This document shows positions 1-9,239 of a stretch of DNA of 64,000 nucleotides, piece by piece. Below the pieces are notes generated by a model, which saw only the letters and a program-made list of their open reading frames with translations, did no database searches and had not been told where the DNA came from. The stretch lies in the NCBI RefSeq assembly GCF_024734075.1, contig NZ_CP102850.1, positions 1,240,001-1,304,000 of the forward strand, given 5' to 3'. Within the stretch, counting starts at the first letter, position 1; each line of letters starts with the position of its first letter. The translations under genes were made by a program, and so were the position numbers. This DNA comes from Gordonia mangrovi. Its GTDB lineage: Bacteria; Actinomycetota; Actinomycetes; Mycobacteriales; Mycobacteriaceae.

Positions 1-1113
1 GAGGCGCAGGATCTCGGCCTCGACGACCTCGGCCGCACGTTGCCGCAGCGCGGCCACGGTCGGCGTCACCTCGGCCTGACGCTGGTGGGTGAGGTAATCG
101 GCGAGTTCGGCGGCGACGATCGATCGCGCCGCCGAGGTGTCGTTGTCGGCGGCCTGCGTCTCGGCGTCGCCGCGCAGCCCCTCGATGTCCACCACGTGCA
201 CGCGGGGCAGTCGGCCGGCCGCCGGGTCGACGTTGCGGGGCAGGCCGAGGTCGCAGATCACCAGGGGACGCGAGTCGGTTCGGGTGGCCAGCGCCGAATG
301 GACCTCACCCACTCCGACCACCGAACCGACCGATCCGGTGCAGGTGACCACGACATCGGCGGTCGCCATCGCCGCCGGGAGATCATCGAGGCCGACACCG
401 CGCACCGCGATGCCGTGGTTGGCGGCGACGTTGCCGGCGAGGTGCTCGGCGTTGGCGACGGTGCGGTTGACCACGACCAGGTCCCGCACGCCCTCCCGGG
501 CGAGCTGGGCGGTGGCCAGGCCACCCATCGCGCCGGCGCCGACGACGACCGCCGAGCGCATGCCCTCGGCGCCCTCACGGACCAGCAACGACTGGGCGCG
601 GTGCAGCGCCACCGAGACCACCGAGGCACCGGCCCGGTCGATGCCGGTCTCGGTGTGCACCCGCTTGCCGACACGCAGCGCCTGCTGCGCGAGCTCGTGC
701 AGCACCCGCCCGGCCGACCTGTGCGCGTCGGCGTCGAGATAGGCGTTGCGGATCTGACCGAGGATCTGCTGCTCACCGACGACCAGCGAGTCGAGTCCGG
801 CGGCGACGGTGAACAGATGCTCGACGGCGGCCTCGGAGTACCGCACATAGGCGTGGCGGGTCATCTCGTTGACACTCATCCCCGAGTGGTCTCCGAGGAC
901 CGCACCCACCGACTCCAGCGCCGGGTGGAACGCGTCGACGACGGCGTAGATCTCCACCCGGTTGCACGTGGAGACCAGCATCGCTTCCGAAATGGCCCGC
1001 GACGACAACAGTTCGTCGACGATTTTGGGCCGATCATGGTCGGAGACCGTCAGCCGCTCGAGCACCTCGACCGGTGCGCTGCGGTGCGAGACCCCGAACA
1101 ACAAAACACTCAC
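1..1113 (-). CDS. hemA: Glutamyl-tRNA reductase, C-terminal end cut by window
   Basis: This enzyme reduces glutamyl-tRNA(Glu) to glutamate-1-semialdehyde with NADPH, the first committed step of tetrapyrrole synthesis in the cytoplasm. The GTG start at 1113 gives an opening [17 protein letters not shown], and the catalytic cysteine falls at residue 50 in [10 protein letters not shown], its usual place. [10 protein letters not shown] stretch and a Rossmann motif, VVVGAGAMG, follow. The start codon overlaps the rex stop by four bases (GTGA), so the two genes are probably co-transcribed and translationally coupled. 371 codons are present; the reading frame runs off the left edge and the rest of the dimerisation domain lies outside the window. 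Because it starts with GTG and is incomplete, it is easy to miss by ORF calling. Confidence 0.95.
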   Translation of the reverse strand, partial: MSVLLFGVSHRSAPVEVLERLTVSDHDRPKIVDELLSSRAISEAMLVSTCNRVEIYAVVDAFHPALESVGAVLGDHSGMSVNEMTRHAYVRYSEAAVEHLFTVAAGLDSLVVGEQQILGQIRNAYLDADAHRSAGRVLHELAQQALRVGKRVHTETGIDRAGASVVSVALHRAQSLLVREGAEGMRSAVVVGAGAMGGLATAQLAREGVRDLVVVNRTVANAEHLAGNVAANHGIAVRGVGLDDLPAAMATADVVVTCTGSVGSVVGVGEVHSALATRTDSRPLVICDLGLPRNVDPAAGRLPRVHVVDIEGLRGDAETQAADNDTSAARSIVAAELADYLTHQRQAEVTPTVAALRQRAAEVVEAEILRL

Positions 1114-1880
1114 GCCGTCACCGTTTCCTCACCCAAGACTGGTCGGCGGACACGCGAACGCGTCGCGTTGAAAGCCAACACCTGTAGCTCCAAGGCTAGA
1201 TCAACCTGCCTGACGACGACATCGGAGCCCGTTGTCAGTGTCGTCGGCGTGAGGTTCAACAGCTGACGGACCCCCACCCCGACCAGTGCGTCGCACGCCG
1301 CCTGGGCGTCGTCGTCGGCAGTGGCGATGACCCCGATCTCGATCGGATCATCGCCGCGACCTGCACAGACCTCGGCGATCGCGGACAGCGGGGCCACCTG
1401 CGGGCCGCCGGGCGTGACCACGGTGCCCACCACGTCGGGGTCGGCGTCGAACATCGCGGCGACACGGAAACCCCGGCCGAATCCGGCGTGGGTCAGCAAC
1501 GCGCGCCCCAGACATCCGGCGCCCGCCAGCGCCACGGTGTGGGTGCTGTCGGTGTGCAGGACCATCGAGATCCGCGCGGTCAACCCGCCGACGTCGTAGC
1601 CGACGCCGCGCACACCGTTGGCGCCCACATGGGACAGGTCCTTGCGCAGGATGGCGGGATTGACCCCGGCAGCGGTGGCCAGCTGGTTGCTGGACGCCAC
1701 CAGGACGCCACGTTGGCCGAAGGAGTGCAACACGTGCAGATAGGTCGCCAGCCGGGTGACCGTCGGCTCGGGGATCTCCGCCGTCGGGGCCGGGGGCTCG
1801 GGGTTGTCGGGGTTGTCGGGGCTGTCGGGGGCCGCTTTCGCGGCGTGGGGGCCGCCCGACGCCGTCGCACTGCCGCTCAC
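1110..1880 (-). CDS. rex: Redox-sensing transcriptional repressor Rex
   Basis: Rex senses the NADH/NAD+ ratio and represses respiratory and fermentative genes when NADH is low. The protein (256 aa from the GTG at 1880) has an unstructured Pro-rich start to about residue 38, a winged-helix domain at about 39-110 ([31 protein letters not shown]), then a Rossmann fold with GAGCLGRAL at 120-128. The frame stays open upstream to an ATG at 1991. I prefer GTG 1880 because a GAAGGTGA stretch lies just before it and the length then nears the family norm of 210-250 aa. It overlaps hemA, the same arrangement as the known rex-hem operons of Streptomyces. I saw no clear Rex palindrome in the short upstream region. 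Confidence 0.93.
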   Translation of the reverse strand: MSGSATASGGPHAAKAAPDSPDNPDNPEPPAPTAEIPEPTVTRLATYLHVLHSFGQRGVLVASSNQLATAAGVNPAILRKDLSHVGANGVRGVGYDVGGLTARISMVLHTDSTHTVALAGAGCLGRALLTHAGFGRGFRVAAMFDADPDVVGTVVTPGGPQVAPLSAIAEVCAGRGDDPIEIGVIATADDDAQAACDALVGVGVRQLLNLTPTTLTTGSDVVVRQVDLALELQVLAFNATRSRVRRPVLGEETVTA

Positions 1881-2000
1881 GCTGTGGTCACCTTCTTCCG
1901 GCCCGCCGAGGCCGCCCCCAACCTCGCTGTGAACCCCCAATACCTCAGGTGAGGGTATACCGCGCGATAACGTGTTCTTAAACGGCCCCACACATGCCGT

Positions 2001-2267
2001 TCACCCGCCGGCGCCGGGGCGCGCCGCGAGATCGGCCCGCAACCGGGGCTCGTCGACCTCCCAGTAGCTGTGTTCCTCGCCGTCGAGCAGCACCACCGGC
2101 AGCCGATCGCCGAACTCGGCACGCAGCGCCGGATCGCCGTGGGCGGCCTTCCGGTCGACGTCGACCTCGTCGAAATCGACCCCGAGATCTGCACAGATGC
2201 GGGTCAGTTCGGTGTGGGCGACGCGACACAACGAGCATCCGGCGCGCGTCAGCAAGGTCAACGACAC
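2001..2267 (-). CDS. Glutaredoxin-like thioredoxin-fold protein
   Basis: This is an 88-residue thioredoxin-fold protein with a CSLC redox motif near the N-terminus (LLTRAGCSLCRVA), a beta strand with DEVDVDR and the cis-proline stretch RLPVVLLDG. It belongs to the short glutaredoxin-like (DUF836) family; mycobacteria carry the equivalent gene (Rv0508) next to hemA. The GTG start at 2267 is preceded by GAGGAGAA. It sits upstream of rex on the same strand, about 120 bp away, and may be co-transcribed with it. A thiol-disulfide role is likely from the motif, but the partner is unknown. Confidence 0.85.
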   Translation of the reverse strand: MSLTLLTRAGCSLCRVAHTELTRICADLGVDFDEVDVDRKAAHGDPALRAEFGDRLPVVLLDGEEHSYWEVDEPRLRADLAARPGAGG

Positions 2268-2464
2268 AACATTCTCCTCGGATCGTCCGCCTGCGTCACC
2301 GCGACCGCGTCGCGGGCGGTGGTGCCGACCAGTGTGTCACCCCTCGCAATCCCTCCCGACTACGCTGGAGCGTGGCTACTGTGGGACTCCCGACGAAGCC
2401 GGGTGTCTGACAAGCCGGGTTTCCGACGAGCTGGGTTTTCCGATGGAGCGAGTGGAGGTGAGCC

Positions 2465-3628
2465 GTGGCCGAGGTCCCGGGCTCCGGTGCGGACGATCCG
2501 ACCGAGCCGGTGCACGACGAGGCCGAGGAGCCACCCGCCCCCGCCTCCGGTGAGCACGCCGCCGATGAGACCGCGATCGACGGGGAGGACTGGGAAGCCC
2601 ACGCCGACGCGATGGACCCCGGCGGTGCGCACCACGACGACTCCGGCGACGACCACGACGAGGATCCCGACGACGAGGAGCAGTCCCGAGTCGCGACCTG
2701 GATCGCCGAACGCGCCCGCGCGACCAGTGGCCGCTTCCGGCAGACCGCTCACGAGTTGCGTCAGTCGCTGGCCGGTGAGGCGAGCGCCAAGGCGGCCGTC
2801 GACTCGTTGCGGGCGCGTCCGGCCGACGACATCGAACCGACCGACACACCGCGGGACCTGACCGCGGCCGCCTTCTTCGACGTGGACAACACGCTCGTGC
2901 AGGGCGCGTCGATCATCCACTTCGCGCGCGGGCTGGCCGCACACAAATACTTCACCTACGGCGACATCTTCGACTTCGCCTGGACCCAGGCGAAATTCCA
3001 GATCACCGGCAAGGAGAACGCCGACGATGTGGCGCAGGGCCGCGAGAAGGCGTTGTCGTTCATCGCCGGACGACACACCTCCGAACTCGTCCAACTCGGC
3101 GAGGACATCTACGACGACTACATCGCGGAGAAGATCTGGCCCGGCACCCGCGCACTCGCACAGCGCCACCTCGACGCCGGACAGCAGGTGTGGCTGGTGA
3201 CCGCCACCCCGGTCGAGCTCGCGCAGACCATCGCCGAACGTCTCGGTCTGACCGGAGCGTTGGGCACCGTGGCCGAGAGCGTCGACGGCGTGTTCACCGG
3301 CCGGCTGGTCGGCGACATCCTGCACGGTCCGGGCAAGGCCCACGCGGTGCGCGCGCTGGCCATCCGCGAAGGCCTGAATCTCAAGCGCTGCACCGCATAT
3401 TCGGATTCTCACAACGATGTGCCGATGCTGTCGTTGGTGGGCAACGCGGTCGCGATCAACCCCGACGCCGACCTCCGGGATGTCGCGAAGGTCCGTGGGT
3501 GGGAGATCTACGACTTCCGCACCGCCCGCAAAGCGGCCAAGTACGGTGCCACCACCGCGTTGGTGCTCGGTGCCGCCGGAGCCGGCGCGGCCACCGCGAC
3601 CCGGGTGATCCGTCAGTATCGGGGCTGA
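2465..3628 (+). CDS. HAD-superfamily IB hydrolase, SerB1-like
   Basis: This is a 387-aa phosphatase of the HAD-IB (SerB/CicA) type. The first roughly 100 residues are a very acidic disordered tail. The catalytic motif DVDNTLVQG starts at residue 139, the helical cap follows ([12 protein letters not shown]), then motif II in [10 protein letters not shown] and the acidic pair in [12 protein letters not shown] hydrophobic Ala/Gly-rich stretch near the C-terminus ([17 protein letters not shown]) could be a membrane anchor. The GTG start is set by GGAGGTGA seven bases upstream. It is the syntenic counterpart of mycobacterial serB1 (Rv0505c). Members act on phosphoserine or lipid-linked phosphates; the substrate here is uncertain. 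Confidence 0.85.
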   Translation: MAEVPGSGADDPTEPVHDEAEEPPAPASGEHAADETAIDGEDWEAHADAMDPGGAHHDDSGDDHDEDPDDEEQSRVATWIAERARATSGRFRQTAHELRQSLAGEASAKAAVDSLRARPADDIEPTDTPRDLTAAAFFDVDNTLVQGASIIHFARGLAAHKYFTYGDIFDFAWTQAKFQITGKENADDVAQGREKALSFIAGRHTSELVQLGEDIYDDYIAEKIWPGTRALAQRHLDAGQQVWLVTATPVELAQTIAERLGLTGALGTVAESVDGVFTGRLVGDILHGPGKAHAVRALAIREGLNLKRCTAYSDSHNDVPMLSLVGNAVAINPDADLRDVAKVRGWEIYDFRTARKAAKYGATTALVLGAAGAGAATATRVIRQYRG

Positions 3629-3649
3629 TCGCCACCGGCGGTATCCACC

Positions 3650-5032
3650 ATGGCCACACACCGCGGCAGAGTCGATCTGCGTACCCACGTCGACTCCGGG
3701 GAACTATTCGATCGTGGGCGCGCGCTACGCGCGAACATCCCCATCCAGGCGCACGACCACCCGGCCGAATCCGACACCCGGCCCGCGGTTCTCGACTTCG
3801 TGGCGGCCTCCAACGCCAATCGTCTCGAGCATCTGATCCCGCTGCGGATCGGCCGGATGATCGCATCGCCGTTCGCGTTCTTCCGGGGTGCCGCCGGCCT
3901 GATGGCCGCTGATCTCGCGGGCTCGCCGACCACCGGTCTGACCGCCCGGTTGTGCGGCGACGCCCATGCCGCCAATTTCGGGCTCTACGGCACACCCGAC
4001 GGCCAGATCGTCATGGACATCAACGATTTCGATGAGACCATGGACGGCCCGTGGGAGTGGGATCTCAAACGGCTGGCGGCGAGCCTGGTCCTCGCCGGGC
4101 GCGAGGGTGGGGTCTCGGAATCCGGGTGTGTCGAGGCCGCCGAGGATTCGGTGAAGTCCTACCGCCGCACCATGCGCGGGCTGGCCGAGATCGGGTTCCT
4201 ACGCTCGTGGAACGCGTTGCCCGACGAATCGGTTTTGGAGAAGGCTAAGGCCGACGAACTGCTCGACGACTTCGCGAAGGCGGCGCAGAAGGCACGCCGC
4301 AACACCAGCGCGAAGGTGGCCGCGAAGTGGACCGAACATCTCGAGGATCACGAAACCGGTATCCGCAGCAGACGTTTCGTCGAGGACCCACCGATTCTGA
4401 CCGCGGTCGACCCGGCCGTCTCCGACGCGATCGTCGACGGCCTCGAACGCTACGCGGACACGCTGCGCGAGTCGCGGCGTAACCTGATCGCCCGCTACTC
4501 GGTCGCCGACGTCGCGTTCCGCATCGTCGGTACCGGCAGCGTCGGACTGCGCAGCTATGTGGCGCTGCTGCTGGGCAACGACGACGAGGTGCTGGTGCTG
4601 CAACTCAAGCAGGCCCAACCGTCGGCGCTGGCGCCGTACCTGCCGGAGCCCACTGGCCGGCATGAGGGCAAGCGGATCGTGCACGGGGCCCGTCTGGTGC
4701 AGACCGAGACCGACATCCTGCTGGGCTGGACCACCGTCGACGACCGCCCCTACATCGTCCGACAGTTCCGAAACCTCAAGGGCGACATCGACCCCACCGC
4801 GCTGGAACGCGATCATCTCGACGACTACGGCCGCCTTGCCGGCGCCCTGTTGGCCCGCGCCCATGCGCGGTCGCTCGACCCACGACTACTCGCCGGTTAC
4901 TTCGAGGACGACTCCGACCTCGACGAGGTGATCGGACGCCACGCCGTGCGCTACGCCGACCGCACCGAGGCAGACCACGAGACGCTCGTCGCGGCGGTCC
5001 GGGCGGGTCGGGTACCCGCCGACGAAAACTGA
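3650..5032 (+). CDS. DUF2252 family protein
   Basis: This is a 460-aa protein of the DUF2252 family, whose fold resembles protein and aminoglycoside kinases. Kinase-like elements are visible: LCGDAHAANFGLY followed by VMDINDFDETMDGPWEWD, corresponding to the HGD catalytic loop and the metal-binding DFD. The region before it (NRLEHLIPLRIGRM) is the usual family opening. It follows the HAD hydrolase by 21 bp on the same strand and may be co-transcribed. Its 3' end faces the alcohol dehydrogenase with only 9 bp between the stops. No substrate is established for the family, so I give no function. Confidence 0.85.
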   Translation: MATHRGRVDLRTHVDSGELFDRGRALRANIPIQAHDHPAESDTRPAVLDFVAASNANRLEHLIPLRIGRMIASPFAFFRGAAGLMAADLAGSPTTGLTARLCGDAHAANFGLYGTPDGQIVMDINDFDETMDGPWEWDLKRLAASLVLAGREGGVSESGCVEAAEDSVKSYRRTMRGLAEIGFLRSWNALPDESVLEKAKADELLDDFAKAAQKARRNTSAKVAAKWTEHLEDHETGIRSRRFVEDPPILTAVDPAVSDAIVDGLERYADTLRESRRNLIARYSVADVAFRIVGTGSVGLRSYVALLLGNDDEVLVLQLKQAQPSALAPYLPEPTGRHEGKRIVHGARLVQTETDILLGWTTVDDRPYIVRQFRNLKGDIDPTALERDHLDDYGRLAGALLARAHARSLDPRLLAGYFEDDSDLDEVIGRHAVRYADRTEADHETLVAAVRAGRVPADEN

Positions 5033-5041
5033 GCAGCAGCG

Positions 5042-6205
5042 CTACAGGCGGACGTCGTCGGAGGTCGGATCGATGAGCACCTTCGCGTGGTGTTCGGCCG
5101 ATCCCAATGCCTCGAAGGCGGCGGCGACACCGCCGAGGCCGACGGTGGCGGTGATCAGCGGACGTGGGTCCACCTTCGCATCCGCGATCATCTGCAGGGT
5201 GTCGTGGAATTCGCCTGGATCGTAGGCGAAGACGAAGCGCAGCTCGATCTCCTTGTTGATCGGCATGGCGGGCCGGAAGGTGTCCGGCTGCATACACACC
5301 CCGACCACCACCACCCGCGAGCGGAACGGTGCGTGCGAGCAGATGTCCTCGATGATGCCGGGTACCCCGACGCATTCGAACACCACCGGCCCCCGCGGGG
5401 TGGCGCCCACTCGTTCGGCCACCCGCATCACCTTCGCCCACGGCAGCCCGGGAAGGCGTTGCAGATCGTGCATCGCGGAGAACGCAGTGTCGAAGAGATC
5501 GGTGGCGGAGGTGAGATAGCGTCGCTTCTGCGTACTCGCCTGCCACGGCGAATCGGTCCGCGGGTCCACCGCGATGTCGGCGCCGCACCGGCGGGCCAGA
5601 CCCCGGCGACCGGCGGACAGGTCGCTGGCGACCACCGTTCGTATCCCGGCCGCCTTGAGCATCAGGATCACCGCCAGTCCGATCGGACCGCACCCGATGA
5701 CCACCGCCACGTCGCGCTTGCCGACATCGCCGCGGCGCACCGCGTGGTGGGCGACGGCCAGGGGTTCGGTGAGCGCGGCCAGCTCGGCCGGCACCCCATC
5801 GGGTACCGGCATCGTGAGGTCCTCGGCGACCAGCATCAGGTCGGCATAGGCACCCGGCGCCTGCGCCGACAACCCGGTGAGGTGGGCGTCGTCGCCGTGT
5901 TTGATCATCGGCACCGACACCACCGGCGTGCCCGGCGGCCATCGGCGACGACATCCGGGCCCGTAGGCGACGACGTCGCCGGTGAATTCGTGACCCATGA
6001 CGACCGACTCGGCCGACCGCATGAAGCCCGGGTAGCCCACTTCGTCGGCGACGTCGGCGCCGGCGTCACCGTGGGTGCGCGCATGCAGATCGGAGCCGCA
6101 GATGCCGGCGCGGATGACGCGGATCAGCACCTGCCCCGGGCCGGGTGTGGGTGTCGGCAGCTCGACGACGGAGAGCTCACCGTGCTGACACGCAACCGCT
6201 TTCAT
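5042..6205 (-). CDS. Zinc-type medium-chain alcohol dehydrogenase
   Basis: This is a 387-aa MDR-family NAD(P)-dependent dehydrogenase. The GroES-like half has the catalytic zinc ligands C36 (RAGICGSD) and the GHE motif (VVMGHEFTGDV); the Rossmann half has VVIGCGPIGLAVI. The four-cysteine structural zinc lobe of classical alcohol dehydrogenases is missing: the segment after the GHE motif has no cysteine cluster. The start ATG at 6205 opens MKAVACQHGEL. It stands alone on the minus strand, 68 bp downstream of the acyltransferase start-to-stop unit. The substrate alcohol is unknown. Confidence 0.88.
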   Translation of the reverse strand: MKAVACQHGELSVVELPTPTPGPGQVLIRVIRAGICGSDLHARTHGDAGADVADEVGYPGFMRSAESVVMGHEFTGDVVAYGPGCRRRWPPGTPVVSVPMIKHGDDAHLTGLSAQAPGAYADLMLVAEDLTMPVPDGVPAELAALTEPLAVAHHAVRRGDVGKRDVAVVIGCGPIGLAVILMLKAAGIRTVVASDLSAGRRGLARRCGADIAVDPRTDSPWQASTQKRRYLTSATDLFDTAFSAMHDLQRLPGLPWAKVMRVAERVGATPRGPVVFECVGVPGIIEDICSHAPFRSRVVVVGVCMQPDTFRPAMPINKEIELRFVFAYDPGEFHDTLQMIADAKVDPRPLITATVGLGGVAAAFEALGSAEHHAKVLIDPTSDDVRL

Positions 6206-6273
6206 CCACGCCCCTTCGTGTCCCGACTGGCCCTGAGCAGCTCGCCGGGGAACAGGTGGCTCAGGAACCCAGG

Positions 6274-7485
6274 TCAGCCGAAGTAGACGCTACCGCGACG
6301 ACTGAGCATCCGGAACAAGGTCTGCTGGATTTCCTCGCGGACGTGGTCGGTGAGGTCGAACACCACCATCGGGTCGTCGGCCGAGGACTCGTCGTAGGAG
6401 CCGGTCTCGATGGGACGGCCGAAGTGGATGTGCCACTTCGACGGCAGCGGCACCACGCCGAGCGGACCCAGCCACGGGAAGGTGGGCGTGATCGGGAAAT
6501 AGGGCAGCCCAAGGACTTTCGCGAGCGGCTTGAGGTCGGCCAACATCGGATAGATCTCTTCGGAGCCGACGATGGAGACCGGGATGATCGGCGACGCGTT
6601 GCGCAGGGCCGTGGTGACGAACCCGCCGCGCCCGAACCGCTGCAGCTTGTAGCGGTCCTTGTAGAGCTTGCCGATGCCCTTGAACCCCTCGGGCCACACA
6701 GCGGTCAGTTCACCGGCCCGCAGCAGCCGGTCGGCGTCGGAGGTGCACGCGACGGTGGCGCCGATGCGGCGGGCCACCTCGCCGACCGCCGGGGCCTCAA
6801 AGGCCATGTCGGCAGCCAGGAGTCGGAGATGCCGACCGGTGGGATGATTGTCGCGTACGGCCAACGACGTCATGATCGCGTCGATCGGCAACGTTCCCGC
6901 GTGGTTCGCGACCAGCAGCGCCCCGCCCTCGACGGGGAGGTTCTCCACGCCGGTCACCTCGACCCGAAACCATTTGTCATACACTTGTCGCACCGCGGGG
7001 AACCACACCGACTCGGTGAAGTGGGGGTCGAATCCGAACTCGTCGACCTCGTAGTCGCCGGTCATCCGCTCCCGGATGAAGCCGGCCGTAGCGGTCAGCG
7101 AATCGGCCACCGCACCGCGCAGACCGGACAACGAGAACAACGGACTCGAGCGGTTGGGACCGAGGTGTTCCACCCCGAGCGACTCGGCCGGCAGTCGGAC
7201 CTCGTCGCTGATCGGGGTCACCGCGGCCGCCGGCCGGCCGAACCCGTCGGTGTTGGGATGTCCGAGTTGCGCGGGTTGCCGAGAATTTCCTTGCGTGGGC
7301 GTTGATTTCGTGACGTGGCCGCCGGTTTGCTGACTGGGGTGTCGACGGCGACCCTGCTCGCGTACCGCGGTGCGGTTCCCCTGGGATTCCGCCACGCCTC
7401 CGGAGGTCGCATACAGCTGAATCACCTTCGCGGTACGTGCGTCCGTAGCGCCGCCACCTGCCAAGATACTCACCTCTGCGTCCAT
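6274..7485 (-). CDS. Lysophospholipid acyltransferase family protein (Rv0502-like)
   Basis: This protein has a PlsC/LPLAT-type acyltransferase domain in its C-terminal half, with NHAGTLPID at residues 194-202 as the catalytic histidine motif, WPEGFKG as the substrate-binding block and PVSIVGSEE further on. The first roughly 110 residues are polar and probably disordered, so the true start may lie further in (several GTG codons are in frame); I keep the ATG at 7485. It is the syntenic counterpart of M. tuberculosis Rv0502. It most likely acylates a glycerolipid at the inner membrane face; the acceptor is unknown. Confidence 0.82.
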   Translation of the reverse strand: MDAEVSILAGGGATDARTAKVIQLYATSGGVAESQGNRTAVREQGRRRHPSQQTGGHVTKSTPTQGNSRQPAQLGHPNTDGFGRPAAAVTPISDEVRLPAESLGVEHLGPNRSSPLFSLSGLRGAVADSLTATAGFIRERMTGDYEVDEFGFDPHFTESVWFPAVRQVYDKWFRVEVTGVENLPVEGGALLVANHAGTLPIDAIMTSLAVRDNHPTGRHLRLLAADMAFEAPAVGEVARRIGATVACTSDADRLLRAGELTAVWPEGFKGIGKLYKDRYKLQRFGRGGFVTTALRNASPIIPVSIVGSEEIYPMLADLKPLAKVLGLPYFPITPTFPWLGPLGVVPLPSKWHIHFGRPIETGSYDESSADDPMVVFDLTDHVREEIQQTLFRMLSRRGSVYFG

Positions 7486-7646
7486 TGATCCGATCAGCCC
7501 CGACGCCCATGTCGGCGATCAGCCTCAATGGTACGCGTGCCCGTAGTGGGTCTGGCGTCCAAGTCTAGAGGCTGCATCACCGTTGCGCTCGCGTGTGCGC
7601 CAACTCGCACACGCCCCAGACTAATGGATATTCACATCAGATGTCG

Positions 7647-8705
7647 TCATTGCAGCTGATGCGCCGCACCAACAACTTTGCGCTCGAGCGAGCGCCACGT
7701 ATCCGGACCGACGACCGGTTGTGAACCGCCGCGGGCGATGAAGTCGTCGACAGTCTCCAACGTGGAGAACTTGGGCGCGAAGCCGAGTTCCAGGCGCATC
7801 CGGGTCGTGTCGAGTACCCGTCCGTACGTGAGGTATTCGGTCTGACTCGACCGCAGCTTGGCCGAACGCAGATCCTGGAAGACGCCCGTGATCGGCGCGA
7901 GCAGGCTGCTGGGGACCGGCAGTTCGAGGTGTCCGATCCGGCGGATCGCCTGCGTCAGGGTCACCACGCCCTCACCGGAGACGTTGAAGGTCCCGGGTCT
8001 TCCGGTCAGGGTGACATGCTCCATCGCCGCGAGCGCATCCTCCTCGTGCAGGAACTGCAGCCGCGGCTGATACCCGATCACCGTCGGCACGATGGGCAGG
8101 GAGAGATACGACCCCATGCGGGTGTTGATCCGCGGCCCCAGGATCGCCTGCGGCCGCACGATGGTCACCTCGATGTCCTGGCGCCGCCGACCGAGTCCGC
8201 GGACGTAGCCTTCGATGTCGAGCAGATCGCGGCCATACCCACGTTTGGGTTCGCGGCGCGCGGTGGTCTCCTCGGAGAAGTGTGACGGGTCACGCCCGCT
8301 CGCACCGTAGACCATCGCGGTGGAACGCAGGATGAGCCGCTTGACCGAGGGACTGCGTTGACAGGCCGCGCAGACCTGCATCGCGCCGACGACGTTGAAC
8401 TCCTTGATCGCCGCCGAATGCGGGGCGGTCTCCATGATCGAGGTCGCCGCGTGCACCACCGTGTCGACCTCGTAACCGGCGATGGCCTTCGCGATGGCGG
8501 GTCGTCGGATGTCGAGGCGGAGGAACTCGGCGCGCCCCATCCGGCGCAGCAGGTCCTTGCGGGGCACCCGGGAGTCCACGGCGAGCACCCGCTCGATGGC
8601 GGGGTTGGCCGCCAGACGGGCGACCAGATAGCCGCCGAGAAATGTGGACGCGCCCGTGACCAGGACGGTCCGGGGCGGTGAGGACTGCTCGTCGGACATG
8701 GTCAC
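7647..8705 (-). CDS. NAD-dependent epimerase/dehydratase (Rv0501-like)
   Basis: This is a 352-aa extended short-chain dehydrogenase. The N-terminus has the NAD-binding pattern VTGASTFLGGYLVARL, then VDTVVHAAT. The family YxxxK is not obvious: the aligned region reads RGYGRDLLDIEGYV, so the catalytic pair may have changed. It matches mycobacterial galE2 (Rv0501) in position and in the RRMGRAEFLRLDIR and RVLDTTRMRLELGF segments. Start codons GTG 8705 and ATG 8699 are both possible and no good ribosome-binding site separates them. The sugar-nucleotide role implied by the old gene name is not proven. Confidence 0.83.
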   Translation of the reverse strand: MTMSDEQSSPPRTVLVTGASTFLGGYLVARLAANPAIERVLAVDSRVPRKDLLRRMGRAEFLRLDIRRPAIAKAIAGYEVDTVVHAATSIMETAPHSAAIKEFNVVGAMQVCAACQRSPSVKRLILRSTAMVYGASGRDPSHFSEETTARREPKRGYGRDLLDIEGYVRGLGRRRQDIEVTIVRPQAILGPRINTRMGSYLSLPIVPTVIGYQPRLQFLHEEDALAAMEHVTLTGRPGTFNVSGEGVVTLTQAIRRIGHLELPVPSSLLAPITGVFQDLRSAKLRSSQTEYLTYGRVLDTTRMRLELGFAPKFSTLETVDDFIARGGSQPVVGPDTWRSLERKVVGAAHQLQ

Positions 8706-8830
8706 AGGTTAACCGCGCCACCGGTGGCGCGCCCAGCGCCTGGTCGTCGCTCCCTCGGTCCGGATCTGCGCCTTCGATCGGCAGCGTGAACGAGACCGGG
8801 GTGCGACATGCGAGATGGTGGCGACAACGC

Positions 8831-8864
8831 GAAGGGGCCCGACCATGATCGGTCGGGCCCCTTC
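8831..8864 (-). terminator. Strong hairpin terminator
   Basis: A perfect 14-bp inverted repeat GAAGGGGCCCGACC / GGTCGGGCCCCTTC (8831-8844 and 8851-8864) has a 6-base loop, ATGATC. It starts 7 bp past the stop of the 33-residue basic protein gene on the minus strand, which fits a rho-independent terminator, though there is no long U tract, as is common in actinobacteria. Confidence 0.75.
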
Positions 8865-8871
8865 GAGACGA

Positions 8872-8973
8872 CTATTTGCCGAGTTTACGACGCTGCACCC
8901 GGGTACGCCGCAGCAGCTTGCGGTGCTTCTTCTTCGACATGCGCTTGCGGCGCTTCTTGATCACTGAACCCAT
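8872..8973 (-). CDS. Small basic ribosome-type protein (AURKAIP1/COX24 domain)
   Basis: This 33-residue protein opens [20 protein letters not shown] and ends [12 protein letters not shown]; roughly half its residues are Lys or Arg. It belongs to the AURKAIP1/COX24-domain family, short proteins found across actinobacteria and related to a mitochondrial small-ribosomal-subunit protein. Mycobacteria carry it at the same place (Rv0500B). The ATG at 8973 and the stop at 8872 are clear, and a hairpin terminator follows directly. It is too short for usual ORF cut-offs. A ribosome association is inferred from the family. Confidence 0.88.
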
Positions 8974-9086
8974 TTGGGTGCTTCCTCACGGTTGACGCGG
9001 TTACTACTGATTTCTCTGGTGTGCCCAGCCGGTGCCTGACGCGACGCGGGGGCATCAGCACGCGACCTCCCACATTACCGGTCGGT

Positions 9087-9124
9087 GTGGATCAGAAGAA
9101 ATCGGGTGGATCAGAAGAAATCGG
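9087..9124. repeat. Two perfect tandem 19-bp repeats
   Basis: The unit GTGGATCAGAAGAAATCGG occurs twice head to tail (9087-9105 and 9106-9124) in the non-coding gap between the excisionase-like gene and the small basic protein gene. It is more A-rich than its surroundings. It could be a regulatory repeat or a slippage product; nothing in the sequence decides this. Confidence 0.8.
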
Positions 9125-9239
9125 CTCGGAACAGCGACGGTCGTCGACCGGGACCATCTGCCCCACATGCCGCAACTCCCCCGGCAGATCACATCATCAT
9201 GCGATCTGTCGAGGGAGTCGAATCGGTTCGGGGCCGGCC

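Noticed and set aside
1881..1991. Longer Rex N-terminus from the ATG at 1991
   Set aside because: It would add 37 residues without family similarity; the GTG at 1880 has a better upstream site.
2360..3688. 442-codon minus-strand frame opposite the HAD hydrolase
   Set aside because: It has no domain signature, while the plus strand has a full HAD motif set and a good ribosome-binding site.
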